Assembly (NCBI RefSeq): GCF_021730395.1
Contig: NC_069362.1
Coordinates: 43,790,501-43,854,500 of the forward strand
Direction of reading: 5' to 3'
From: Mercenaria mercenaria
Lineage: Eukaryota > Mollusca > Bivalvia > Venerida > Veneridae
Length of the DNA: 64,000 nt
Shown: positions 45,701-58,200 of the stretch, piece after piece
How the letters are laid out: the number at the start of each line of letters is the position of its first letter
Position numbering within the stretch: the first letter of the stretch is position 1
Notes under the pieces: generated by a model
Told to the model about the DNA's origin: nothing
Seen by the model: only the letters and a program-made list of their open reading frames with translations
The model's database searches: none
Program-made: the position numbers and the translations under genes

Positions 45701-45850
45701 TGTTTTTTATTTTTACGCCTGAAATGAGTGGTCTGGCGAGGGATCGGAAATTTCCACTACCTCCCCATGCCGGAGTACAACATTTACCAGTATGTCCATA
45801 ATACTCGAAAGAGATCTGCAACAGTGCACCTGTGCATCTGTTCATAATAC
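42790..45850 (-). mobile_element. 5'-truncated CR1-like non-LTR retrotransposon
   Basis: Upstream of ORF2, and overlapping it by 44 nt, a second frame carries the last 30 or so codons of an ORF1-like protein (GEVVEISDPSPDHSFQA, stop at 45713-45715). It is closed by a stop further up, so ORF1 is lost by 5' truncation near 45840-45850. The 3' end lies shortly after the ORF2 stop at 42820; no poly(A) or clear microsatellite tail is seen there. Confidence 0.7.
42820..45756 (-). CDS. CR1-like LINE ORF2: APE endonuclease plus reverse transcriptase, open for 978 codons
   Basis: The frame is open from 45756; the first ATG is at 45564, but the endonuclease domain already starts upstream of it (IVYANLDSG). 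Translation may therefore start at a non-ATG codon or by coupling to ORF1. The protein nicks DNA and copies the LINE RNA into the genome. Endonuclease motifs: IVIFNEI, VLVGDFNYGSIDW, RLDLIFTN and GASDHACLCF. Reverse transcriptase motifs: NYRPVSLT, QHGFRSNRSC, YLDFAKAFDTVPH, GIPQGSVLGPTLF and LFADDTKLY. The C-terminal part (VQRRTTKLVSGM, YRRERADIIQLFKIMHG) is typical of CR1/Rex1-type elements. No internal stop or frameshift is seen, so the insertion is probably young. Family level is my judgement; the RT call is certain. Confidence 0.9.
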   Translation of the reverse strand, partial: WKFPIPRQTTHFRRKNKKQSAVFNNVNKEDDLSFLKIVYANLDSGICNKKEEILTLLNEKDPDIVIFNEILPKKKRKTKRLTLLDFVIEGYDFVLKSLTAGRGVIIYFKTCLYAQSVEVLNDFYFDEAIWIRINLKGSDTLLLGNIYRSPSSTMENSKLLHELISKAIQCKDTHFVLVGDFNYGSIDWEALQSNDSVDHITSHFTECIKDNFLYQHVMGNTRHRHGQSPSRLDLIFTNECDMINDLEYLPPIGASDHACLCFNFACYISRKVQSEPRFNFYKGNYASARQELSNFNWDSIESDYINTFWDNFTSVLNDCVDANIPKVNPSNKTKKKPWVDKEALTAIQAKKKVWKQYRMWQTKQNYQKYAAKRNQATKICRQSKLNFERLLAKNIKSDSKSFWNYVRSQSKTHSGISDLRTEDGSLSNSDRQKAELLNSFFLSVFTDEDLDNVPELEDRGFIGPLISINMDASRVRKKLNALKTSKSPGLDQIHPLFLKECSAEISDIVSKLFTISLETGILPDIWKKAQVTPIFKKGDKHVCANYRPVSLTVILCKVLESFVRDAVMKHMETFDLFTKQQHGFRSNRSCVTQLLEVIEEWSDILEKGGDLDCIYLDFAKAFDTVPHKRLLNKLYAYGIRGNVLRWIEKFLNNRQQQVRVGNMHSNWAAVKSGIPQGSVLGPTLFLIYINDLPEVVENIVKLFADDTKLYREISTDMDRQSIQSDLSALSTWSDKWQLQFNAGKCKCMHLGKNNSGAQYYMSDSSGNTPIENIKKEKDLGVIFDDELSFNEHIAQKVKKANQSLGMIRNTFTSLDADIFLPLYKSFVRPHLEYASVVWTPKFKKDIISIENVQRRTTKLVSGMKDFTYEERLKKLGLPTLYYRRERADIIQLFKIMHGYHKSYITNIKFSTSTSTRGHCYKLSKNHVNSLVSQHRFSNRVVNNWNNMSQQTVVAENVNAFKSALNTDWKNKDNKFTHQ

Positions 45851-45879
45851 CCGAAAGGTAAGTTGATAGATCGGTTCAA

Positions 45880-45960
45880 AAACACCTAGAGTGCTGATGT
45901 TGTATTGTTACTTGTCTTGCCGACTCAAAATAAAATTTATCTTATCTTATCTTAGATAGA
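45880..45960 (+). repeat. LINE/SINE 3' tail with (TTATC)n, opposite to the LINE
   Basis: Reads CTTGTCTTGCCGACTCAAAA, then TAAAATTTATCTTATCTTAT. This is a typical microsatellite-ended 3' tail on the plus strand, next to the truncated 5' end of the minus-strand LINE. Confidence 0.5.
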
Positions 45961-46205
45961 TATAGACAGTATGCTAATGAAAAGCAGGATTTACGAAGAC
46001 AGTCTGATTTTCTAAATGTTCTTAGCTGAATGATTTAGAACATTTGTCTCTGCATTCCGGAATAAGTTTCAAAACTCAAATTTTTCTTAACCGATAAAGT
46101 CACATCACGAAAAATTGTTATAATCGATTTAAGCACGGCACGTACGATTAACCGGATATGGTACGATAGACAAACAGATTTTAAGCAGATTTCCTTAGCA
46201 ACAAA

Positions 46206-49200
46206 ATGGCGGATCAGGAGGTAAATAATCTACTAAATTATAATTTATTTACATGGTATAGCGTTGTTAGCAGTAAAACAACTTAGTTTACCTAATACAA
46301 GTTCAACTGTTACATTAACTTTGGAAATAAGTATCTATATCTGTTTAAAATTGAAGGACGCTGCATTAACACGGATAATAACTCTCAATTCGTCCTTTTT
46401 ATTTTCGACCCATAAATCGATAGTATAATGTCAGCGATCTTTTCCAGATATAACATTGAAAAGTATATATGAACAAACAAGTAAACGTGTCTTAGCCCTT
46501 AGGTGGAATACTGGTAAACTTAGCAGGATTCTATGTCCATCTTATTTTAAAATTTTTAGCAGGAAAATCTTTCTTAGTTAGACAGGTTTTTTAGGCGGTT
46601 TCTTGCTTATTTAAGGCACAATCTGGTTAAGATTTTCATATGGCATTCTACTCACCCTGACATTGGCATCACATCTTGATTAAAGTTTTGCATGCAAGTA
46701 CATATAGCTATCATTTAAAGGCATAATTATAGCTTTGGAACTTACTTTTTTCTTTTTCTATGACAATATCAGGGCCTCCGCTGCCGATCGCCAATGTCGC
46801 CATTTGCGATAATTTTAAGAATTTGGCGCTAAATTTTGCGAACTGGCGAAAATAAGTGGCGCATAGTTTTTTCCTCGGCATTTGTTTTTTTCCGTAGTGA
46901 TATAAGCGGCCCAAGAATTGGTTCCCGATACACGTGTTTACCTAGACGCTGGTAGTGAATAAAATCGATAACCAGTCTAGGCGGTGTATTTGACAATTCG
47001 ACTATTGAAGTTGGTTGACACTTTGAGAAGATAATTGCGTAATAATGTGTAAATTGAAGATTAATCAGTAATCAAAACATCTGCCAGCTTGTATGTTTGA
47101 CCTCTGCCGAGAATTCACCAAAATTAACGCTGATTACGGTGTACTTTATGTGTTGCGATTTTTTACAAAAAAAAGATTGTCATGTTTGTGGCATGCAGTT
47201 GTATGACTGACGAATTTTAAATAAGTACGAAAGATACATTTAATTTGATACTTTTTTGCAAGATAATTTTTGATTCCTCAGTTTTCATAAAAGATTTTAA
47301 CGATGGATCCGAAAATTAAAACACATCGGCCTCAATTTGCATCCTGGACCTGGTTAATTTGTTTGAAATTGAAATGTTCAGAAACTGGAACTTGGAAGAT
47401 ATCACTTGCTACCGTGGCTTCTTAAAAATCATTAGAAGAGTGTTCAACTCGACCTTTTAGAATAGAAAAAAATCCGAATTTTCCTTTCCGAAAATAAATG
47501 AGTCCTGAAATATTGGTAATTCTGACATGGATAGATATGATTCTTAAATTAGAGAATGATTTGTGTCATTTTTTATCCAACTACAAATTGAATTTACTTC
47601 TACAATAAACTAATACACCTTCAAAAGTTGTTATTATTCCTAATAAAAATTATTTACAATATTTTATTTCTCTATGCACACTATGACAGCCAACTAAAAG
47701 AAATAAAAGTGGCTCAGAACTTTGGCTCAAATATGGCTCTAAAGTGGCTCCAACTTTTTCAAATTGGCGAAAAGGTTGGCGACAAGTATGTAAAACCCAG
47801 AGGAGGCCCTGAATATCAACCTCACAGGATCAAGTCCCATAACTTTGACATGCATTTTGGCCAAATTGTGCCTCCTGGTTAAAGTTTTGTTTGCAAGTTA
47901 CTATCTCAAAAACTGATGAAGATATTGAATTGAAACTTCACATGTGTCTTCGTGGTTATAAAACTAGGTGACAGCATCAGTAGTGAAAATTGTACTTACA
48001 TGTAGCCCTACCCCTCTCCCATGGATATGAACCTTAGACCCAATTCGACCTGGATACAATCTCAATGCTCGAGCTGTTAGGACTGTTGATGGATTACTTG
48101 TGCTAAGCATACAGTACAATGTTAAATCATTAATTTCTCTGATTAGCATTGCACATTATAATTTCAGACAAATAATTCTGCTACCACAGAGGAGACCCCG
48201 GCACCAGAAGCCCAGGCTGAGGCTCCACCAGCTGAGGAGAAAGCTCAAACACCAGAACAAGCCCCAGCTGAGCAAACTGAACAGCCTGCTCAACAAACAG
48301 GTTTTATGCCTTGATTGATATATCCAAAAGTATTTCCTTTGAAAGAACCTTTTATCCAGCATTTGTATCTGTTCTCCAAGGAAAGCATTGGTCTTTTCAA
48401 CATGACACTTCTGACCAATTAAATGAGCTTGCTTTTTGATGTCTATGCATTATAAGTATTAAAAGAGACACTGCAGATTAAATGATGTATACACGTATTT
48501 TGCATATAGAAAGGAAAACATGTTCATTTTCATGAAAACAACATTGTTGCAGTAGTATTAGGGGCAACCTTTTCAAGATCTATATAATTTTATGATGTAC
48601 AACAAAAAATCAAAATGTCAACAGGAACATTCATTTATAGCTAAAATCTATCTTTCTTGCAGTAAACATTATAAATGAATCAACATTACTGTAATTATGA
48701 TGTTGAACCTATTTGAAGTACATGTTTGTACCAACTTTATGTTCAAAATCTTTTAATTGCATTTTACAGAAGGGGAAGCAACTGAGGCAGCTCCAGCATC
48801 TGAAGAAACTGCTCAAGCTGAAGCCACACCCACAGAAGCAGCAGAAGGTGGAGCTGAGCAAGGAGCTGAGGCAGAGCAGGCTGCAGAGGGAGGGGCAGAA
48901 CAAACAACAGAGGGAGAAGAACAGAAGACAGAAGGAGAGGGCGAACAGGCAGGTGAGACAGAAGCAAAACCAGAAGAAGGTGGTGAGCAGAAAGCTGAGG
49001 GAGAGGCAACTGTTGATGGAGAAGAAAAACCAGCAGAGGAAGGGGCCCCAGCTGAAGGAGGTATATGGAATTTTCCATAATAATCTTACTGGATGCCCTT
49101 ACACAAACATACATACAAACAAATAAATTAAACAAATACACATACAACCAAATGAATGATAAGAGATTCATTGTATGAGTATAAATTACGTGTCAGCAGA

Positions 49201-52200
49201 TTTCCTTGTATGACAAGTCTTTTATCATGTATCAAGGGCATAATTTGTACATTGTTTTGTTGCTCAATAGACCATACAACAACTTACATACATTTCATCT
49301 TATTGTCACCTATTGAAATGCTTATCGGATAATTTCTACTATTGTCAAATCAATTTGTTCATTTGTTGAACTTTCAGGTGGCAGTTCACTGGATTTTTTT
49401 CACACTCTTGGGCAGATAGCTCTGAATTTGGTCAACATGCCTTACAGTGAATATAAATTTATAGCATCTTTTTTAACTTAATGGGCTATCTTTGAAGGTG
49501 AGGAGCAAGAAAAGAAAGAGGGAGAGGAAGAGGTTGCAGCCCCAGCAGAGGGAGAGACTCCAGCAGAAGGAGAAGCAAAGGAGGGTGGTGAGGAGGGAGA
49601 AAAACCTGCTGGAGAGGGTGAGGAGGCTAAACCAGAAGGAGAGGCAGAGGTTTCTAAATCACCTGTTCCCCAGGTAATATAATGTGGCATTAGGAACCTT
49701 TGTAGTCATGTTTAAAATGGGACCAGACATTTTGGAAATATGTAATGAAGTGGCCGACAGTTGAGAAAAAACTCCTTAATTTGAACTAGAAAGACATCAC
49801 ATAGTGGTAGCCTTTGTGCCCTATGGATATATTTCTAATTTTAAGTGATCTAAATGAATTCAGTTCAAGAAGGCTATTAAAGACATCATCAAAATGATTG
49901 CTGATCTTTTGAATATATTTCTTAATTTTACTTATTAAACTTAGGATATGGAAGATAAAAAGAGAACATTTATCATTAATGAAAATTTGGTTCCTGTAAT
50001 CGATTTCTTAAGGAATAGTATAATTACTTCAGATTTTTGAAAAATTGATTACTACTTTATTAGAGTGACACCTTTGCTGAGGGTGAGCGCGCTGAGAGTC
50101 CTGTGCCAGTAGGAGTCGGAGAAAAATTATCCAGAGAAGGAAGCCCTGTGGAGCAGGCACCAGTGCCTGTCCCAGATATCCTAGAACCCGGAACACCAGA
50201 GAGGTCACGACCCGGGAGTGCGGAGGGAGAGAAAGAGGGAGGACCTCTGACAACATTTGATGAAGAAGACGAGGAGGAAGAGGAGGAGGAAGAAGAAGAA
50301 GAAGAGGAAGAAGAACCCGAGTTTGATAGAGAAGAACTTATAGAGAGATATCATGTAAGTTTTTATATAAAGATGCCATGACTTTGTATAAACTGAAAAA
50401 AGAGATACAGTCAAACCTGTGTTAAGGAGCCAGTCTGGGGAACAATATTAATATGGCTATGGAAAGGCAGGTCCTGGTGGAAATTAGAACAAAATGGCAT
50501 TTTGGATGCCGGCTGACTGGCTGCTTAAGACAAGTACTTTCTTAAAGCAGGTGACTGCAGAGACAGGTATAACTATAAAATACAAATTCTGACATGTAAA
50601 GGAACTTATAAGAAACATATCATCTAAGTTCATATTAAAACAGAAAACTTTGACTCCTTAAAGTCACATTGACCATTTTGGTCTTACAGATTATCTGTTT
50701 AAGCAAATTCTGGCTAGTCTGTGAAACAAAAATCATTCATGAATTTATTATTATAGGAAAACTTGACCTGTAGTTAAAAAAGATTAGTATTTTCAGTCTT
50801 TTTATGAATAGTAAATGAAGTCCAGTTTTATGATGGTTTTGAGTGCAAATTCTGTGTTCCATAGTAGACTTCTGTAATACTCTTTGCTAGCTAAATAGGT
50901 TTCTGTGAGATAAATATTTCTTAGTGAGTAATTTTCACAAAATTCTTGGTTGCATCCTAATCTACAAAGTTAAATTCCAGAAGAAAACTTAACTAATTTC
51001 CATTGGTGTTATCATTAACATTTGAAATCCACTGCTTGATGTCCCAGTTTTAGCCAAAAAGCGTAAAGTCTAATGCATACAAAAGTAAATGTTTTTACAG
51101 TATTTTTAATGGTATTAAAGGTGGATAATCAGATTTTGGCCATGTAACGGATTTGTTTGAAACTTTAGCATCCGATCATTTACACTCATTTATGTTCACT
51201 TAACACTTAATACAAATTAGATTTTCACTGGAGGTATTTTTAAAATTTCATTTTCCTATCCTGGTTTCCCAATCAAGATAGATTTATTTTATCATAAGTA
51301 TAAATTTGATAAACATAATTTGCCTAAGGAAATGTATAAATATTAGACATATTGTAATATATTTGTAAAATATTTGCATTAAAAATTATGTATTTAGATG
51401 GAATTCATTAGAAACGCAAGTTTGAAAAATTATTATTACCTCCCTTTGCCTATCTTGGTGGTTGCGCAACCAAGATAGATTGGAAATAAATGAATTCAGA
51501 AGCTACACACAGCTTTTAAACTTGCATTTTGGTTCAGATTGTTCAATAGTTGATATGTCTATCAAATGCAAATGTAGAACTAGACATTGTATCGAAATAA
51601 AAAGAAATACTCAGCTTTTTATATACTTTCATATTTAAGGGGAGTAATTACAAAATTTTATAAAAATAATAAAATATACATTTCAAATAGGAATCTAACT
51701 CTATGTAATTGGTCTTTTTGTTCCTTAAATAATTCTCTACCAGAATATACAAAAAGTATAAAATGTCATTAAATGTTGTTTAAGGTAGTTCTGCACGTTT
51801 GATAAACCGGAAGTGATGGCGTAATGTCATTTATCCGGAAAAAGTAGAATAAAGCCTGGATTCGGCGTATGGAAATGAAAATAATTTTATGATTTAATCA
51901 AAACCTGTGAGTAAATTTATTACAATAGCACTGTTGCTATATTTCTAAAGCCAAAATATGATATTAAAACATATGACACGTTAAAAAATTCAAAATATGT
52001 CCTAAAATTAGCGTGAAATGTCTGGTTTACTTTAATCTTGGTCAAATATCTCAAAAATAAGCACACGGACCTATACATTTTATTTCACCAAATTATAGGC
52101 CATATGTTTATTTACAACTGTGAGAAGTTTCATCAAAATCTACATTGTAGAAAAATTTCTATTTGCAAAAATTTTATGAAAGTTATGATTTTCCCATAGA

Positions 52201-55200
52201 CTCCCATTATGAAATATTGTTTGAGGTCCAAATTTTTCAAATCAGTCTAGCAAAAAATCAAGCACACGACCCTATCTTTTTTATTTGCTGAATTTTCTTG
52301 ATACATTCTGAAGTTTTGAAAAATCAGTGCATAATCAAATTCTACAGTGTAGAAAAAATTTTGATCCAAACCTGCAGAACTACCTTAAATGTGATTGACC
52401 ACCTTTAAATGGAAAAAAAATAGTTGGAATCAGTCCTTCGTTTTTATTGTAAAGTTACATAACATTAATATTAGGATGCATTAAAAAAGTTGCCCAAAAT
52501 TTATTAAAAACCTGCTGCATTGCATGATAAATAAAATTTATTTTAATCAGGGGACACAACTTTAATACTGATCATATTTATAACCTCCCCATGTTTTACT
52601 TCAAGAGTTTTTTCCCTTTAATTATATGAAGAGTTGTTTCCCTTCCCATAGTTACAAAAATTACCTCCCTTGGAAAAAATGTTTTTATTAGTTACCTCCC
52701 ATCCTTTTATGCATATTGTACAGTAGGTTTATGTTTTAGTAGAACAAATAACTGAATTTAGATTTAAAGAGAAATAACATACTTTGTTGAGACCAGCTTG
52801 GTCTTTACAGTAAAGTTTTAAAATGGCAAGCCCAGAACTTTGGCAAAAATTACTGGGAGAAGCTGCAGACCTGAAAAAGTATTTTATTAACATGGAATCT
52901 CTGTATGCTATAATGAGGAACAAAGGTTTAATTACCTCCCTTAACAAATTACAGCAAGCAATTGCAGAGAGGGAGCAACTGCAGCAGTCAAACTATCAGC
53001 TTCAGCACAAACTTGCAGAGTACTTCCGAAAGAAGAAGGCAGATGAAAGCAGACAAGAATATGATAAAAATGTCACTGACCAAGAACAGAGATATCTCAA
53101 ATATATGGGTAAGAAATTACAAAATTTGATTTTGAAATCAATATAATTTTCAGCGGCTTCAGGAAATATTACATATTAGTAAAAAATAAAGTAGAATTCA
53201 ATGTCTTATTTTCATTATTTCGTAAGTCATAAAATTTACTGGCACTTGTACATTACTGTCTGAATTGAAAATTAAACAAAAGCATAAAATAGAATTAAGA
53301 GATGTATTTTATTGGTGAACTTGTTTGTCTTATAACATACTAGAAAATTTCATTATAGAGTAACATCTTAAAATAAAATATAAATTGTACTAGAATAAGT
53401 TAAAATGTTTTGTACAAGTTGGACAATGTGTTCTTAGACAATGTGTTCTGATCACAGACTTTTTATTTATTTCACCATATCTTTATAGTTTGACTGCATT
53501 ATTTGTTTTACTTGTGCTAAAGTTTATTAGATCTATCATGGGCAGTTACAGATAGACAGGTAGAAAAAACAGTAATTAGCACTTGATGACATCACTGTTG
53601 TTTGATATCACTGTAATGGTCTGGCAATATGTTTCTAACAATGGATAATAACTTAAATAAATGGTTGAAATAGTGAGAAAATAAATCTTATATGCCAGTT
53701 AAATTGTGGTAATAAGAAAACTATTATCAGTTTGAAATGTTTCTGGAAACTCTGTTGAACCTAATTTTCTGACAAAATCTCTACCTTGGTTGGGATTCCT
53801 TATCCACAAACTCAATGCTAAGTAGTTGATCAGTTGTATTTTATTGTAAGATATATCAGTAGAAACAGAACACAGTAACTGTTGTTGATAGGTGCTAGTT
53901 AAGTAATAGGCTGCCTTAAATTTGCACTGTATCATCTGCTTTGCAATGGTTCAGATCTGTAGGAATTGAACCATGAGAGGCTTTGCAGTATTTATTTTTA
54001 AAAGTACTGGTGTAACTTGTAAAAAAAATCAAGAAAAGTCTATGATATAAAAAGGAAAAAATTGATGTTCTTTATATCATTTGTACTAAATATAAACTTT
54101 AGTATTTAAACATCAATTTATGTTCTGAAGAATTTTAGATTTTGATGCTTATCTGAAGTCATTTTATATGTTATTTGTGTATCTGTTTGTAATCAAAGAC
54201 ATCAAGAGCCTGTTAATGCAAAAACCAACACATTTTGTTTGTATTCACAGCTCAACTTGAAGATCTACGAAGACAGGACATGCAAGAACGAGATAACTAT
54301 AAACATCAGATACATGAGCTAAAGTCACGCTGCGAGGAGCGTAAGGAACGTGTGGATGAGGAACGTAAAAAGTTCATGGAGTTCAAGAAACAAGTTGCTC
54401 TCAATGCATTAAACAGTAGATCTGGTCGACCAATACCTCCAAAGGTTTGTATACATAAGTTTCTATCTTGCAAATGGGTGGATTTTTTTAAAGAAATCAA
54501 ATGCTTATTTAGTTACTCAAACCGAGATATGGCATTTAACTGTGTACAAGAAGCAGGGTTTTGTTTCAACTTGCAGACTTACTTTTGATGCAACCCTACA
54601 CTTACGTACTCCATTTCAGAACAGTAAAGATGAAATAAATAATTATAAACTAGCAATTCATGACAAAATTGATCTGTTTTCATTTGTAGGATATAGAACA
54701 GTATTTAGCAGGAGAAGCACGGAAAGAAGGGGAGGTCATAAATGTAAGACTGGAAAATATCAAACTGAAAAACAAACTCAAGAAGAAAGAACACCAGCTC
54801 AAGTCTAAGGTAATAAATCGGAGAATGGTATAACTTTGTTTCTTGTTGTTTTTTTCCCATTATTTTGCAAGAAACACATATTTTCCATATAAGCATAAAT
54901 AGTACTATATGTCTCACAAGCTGGCCATGTATTGCACAAAGTTATTCCAACTCATGAATATAGTGAAGTTTTAGCTTAATGATAATATCTGATTTTTAGC
55001 TCACCTGTCACAAAGTGACAAGGTGAGCTTTTGTGATCGTGCAGCGTCCGTCGTCCGTCCGTGCGTCCGTCCGTTTCTTAAACTTTTGCTTGTGACCACT
55101 CTAGAGGTAACATTTTTCATGGGGTCTTTATTAAAATTGGTCAGAATGTTCACCTTATTGATATCTAGGTCAAGTTCGAAACTGGGTCATGTGCAGTCAA

Positions 55201-58200
55201 AAACTAGGTCAGTAGGTCTAAAAATAGAAAAACCTTGTGACCTCTCTAGAGGCCATATATTTCATAAGATCTTCATGAAGATTGGTCAGAATGTTCACCT
55301 TGATGATTTTTAGGTCAAGTTTGAAACTGGGTCACGTGCCTTTAAAAACTAGGTCAGTAGGTCAGATAATAGAAAAACCTTGTGACCTCTCTTAAGGCGA
55401 TATTTTTCATGGGATCTGTATGAAACTTGGTCTGAATGTTCATCTTGATGATATCTAAGTCAAGTTCGAAACTGGGTCATGTATGGTTAAAAACTAGGTC
55501 AGTAGGTCTAAAAATAGAAAAACCTTGTGACCTCTCTAGAGGCCATACTTATGAATGTATTTTCATAAAAATTGGTCAGGATATTCATCTTGCTGATATC
55601 TAGGTCAAGTTTGAAAGTGGGTCATGTGCCATCAAAAATAGGTCAGTAGGTCAAATAATGAAAAAACCTTGTGAATCTCTAGAGGCCATATTTTTCATGG
55701 GATCTATATGAAAGTTGGTCTGAATGTTTATCTTGATGATATATAGGTCGAGTTTGAAACTGGGTCAACTGCGATCAAAAACTAGGTCAATAGGTCTTAA
55801 AATAGAAAAACCTTGTGACCTCCTAGAGGTCATACCCTTGAATGGATCTTCATGAAAATTGGTCAGAATGTTCAACTTGATGATATCTAGGTCAATTTGA
55901 CACTGGGTCACATGCCATCAAAAACTAGGTCAGTAGGTCAAATAATAAAAAAACCTTGTGACCTCTCTAGAGGCCATACTTTTCATGGGATTTGTCTGAA
56001 TGTTCATCTTGATGATATCTAGGTCAAGTTTGAAACTGGGCCAACTGCAGTCAAAAACTAGGTCAGTAGGTCTAAAATTAGAAAAATCTTTTGACCTCTC
56101 TAGAGGCCATATTTTTCAATGGCTGTTCATTAAAATTGGTCTGAATGTTCACCTTGATGGTATCTAGGTCAGTTTCAAAACTGGGTCACGTGTGGTCAAA
56201 ACCTAGGCCAGTAGGTATAAAAATAGAAAAACCTTGTGACCTCTCTAGAGGCCATATTTTTCATGAGATCTTCATGAAAATTAGTGAGAATGTTCATCTT
56301 GATGATATCTAGGTCAGGTTCAAAACAGGGTCATGTACCTTCGAAAACTAGGTCAATAGGTCAAATAATAGAAAAACCTTGTGACCTCTCTAGAGGCCAT
56401 ATTTTTCAATGGATCTTTGTGAAAATTGGTTAGAATTTTTATCTTGATGATATCTAGGTCAGGTTCAAAACTGGGTCACATGAGCTCTAAAACTAGGTCA
56501 CTATGTCAAATAAAAGAAAAAACGACATCATACTCAAAACTGGGTCATGTGAGAACAGGTGAGCGATTCAGGACCATCATGGTCCTCTTGTTTAGTATTT
56601 ACTTGATAGCTGTGCAACAACCCAGTGTACACTCTGAAAGCGTTTATTTCTTGTCATTAAACATTACGAGGGCTGAGCGCGAAACTATTGTATCTTGTTC
56701 TTTATTCATATACAGTTACAATAGTTTCGCCCTCAGCCCACGAAATTTAATTGTTAAAAGATTTGTTGTTTCATTGATGCGGGTTTTATGCCATTATTTA
56801 ACAATATCATAGCTCTGTATTAGCAGTTAACCTAACCGATGTTCCTCATTTCCATAACTAGAATTTACACACTGTGTTCTCTGTTAGATCCTTTTACAGA
56901 ATGTATTGGTAAGCATCTCCAGGGTCCAAAGATCTAAAACTGAGTTAGGAGATCAGTCTCAGAAAGCAACCTTGCCATTGGTCAGTTTCAAGCTGGAGCT
57001 TAAGATCAGCCAATCAGAAACTCGAGTTTGGAGACTGGTCTACAAAACCTGCGTTTTATAACAGCGGCTTTGAGGATCAAACTTACAGCCTCTACTTGTA
57101 ACCTACATATAATGCTAACTGAGCAAGCTAACTTAATTTCAGGTTTTAATGCAGAATTGCTCCTTTTCCTCAACTGTTGCTTTTGATATTGCAGGAGGAG
57201 CTAGCGGAAGGTTTACATTTGATAGATTTTGAACAGCTGAAAATTGAAAACCAGACATATAATGAGAAAATTGAGGAGAGAAATGAGGTATTTTTTGCTT
57301 GTTTATTTAGAATTTGAAATAGAAAGCTAGAGTAGAAATATTTTTTAGACAAGATTTATGTCGGTTTCAGTTTGGGGATAGTGGCGAATACTATAAAAAG
57401 GTTTGCAACCATGTTCTGCTTTAAATTGCTGCTAGCACTGTCATACATAGTAGTTGGCACAGAAGCCGACGTTTCATTATCATAACAAAAATGGAAAGAT
57501 ACAATGTTAAAAACATTCTGGAAATCTAAACTGCTTCCCACACTGTTGTTGTTGTTGAAGAAAGAAGATAGTGAATATGTGGGCTACCTCTAAACTGGAA
57601 CCCTTCAGAAAAGGAAACATTGTTGTTTGGTGCAGAATAAGTTCTCTCTATATAAAATAGCCATCTGAAACCAGTAACCCCTTCTAATAGCCCTTTCTAA
57701 TGGTTCCAAGACTTTTTCCAGTTACAGAATTAATAATGTATTGATCTATTTGCATTAGAAACAAAGATGTTAAGGTATTCATCTATATGATGCAATTTCC
57801 TATGAGCAGCATGTCTGTCCATCTGTCTGTCCTTTCATACATTTGTCTGTCAAACCAGTGCTAATTTCCGTAATTTTCAATATTTGTGTAGGAGTTGCTA
57901 AAGTTACGTAAGAAGATTACAAGTACGGTACAGGTGTTAACACATCTCAAAGAGAAGTTACAGTATGTCCAGGCAGAAAATCAAGTACAGAAACGTAGCC
58001 TGAGGGAGGTGGAGGCAGAAGTTGGTCAGGTAACATGATTTTTGATACTTAAGGAAATTTATATCCTAGTCTGGGAAGTCCTAGATAATGTATATGCTTT
58101 GTTCATAAAAAATCACCCAATGTGTATGTGTTAAACAACCTGCTAATGAGTGCCAATTGCGTGTCTGATATTATTGACTTGTCAATTTGCCAAAAGGAAA

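Noticed and set aside
48713-49171. Two further long frames over CFAP184 exon 3, one on each strand
   Set aside because: Shadows of a purine-rich coding exon; only the frame with matching splice phases fits CFAP184.
55023-56812. Frames of 96 and 128 codons
   Set aside because: They lie in the AGCTCACCTG HINE core or cross its end; the repeated TSRSSSKLGH-like text follows the tandem unit.
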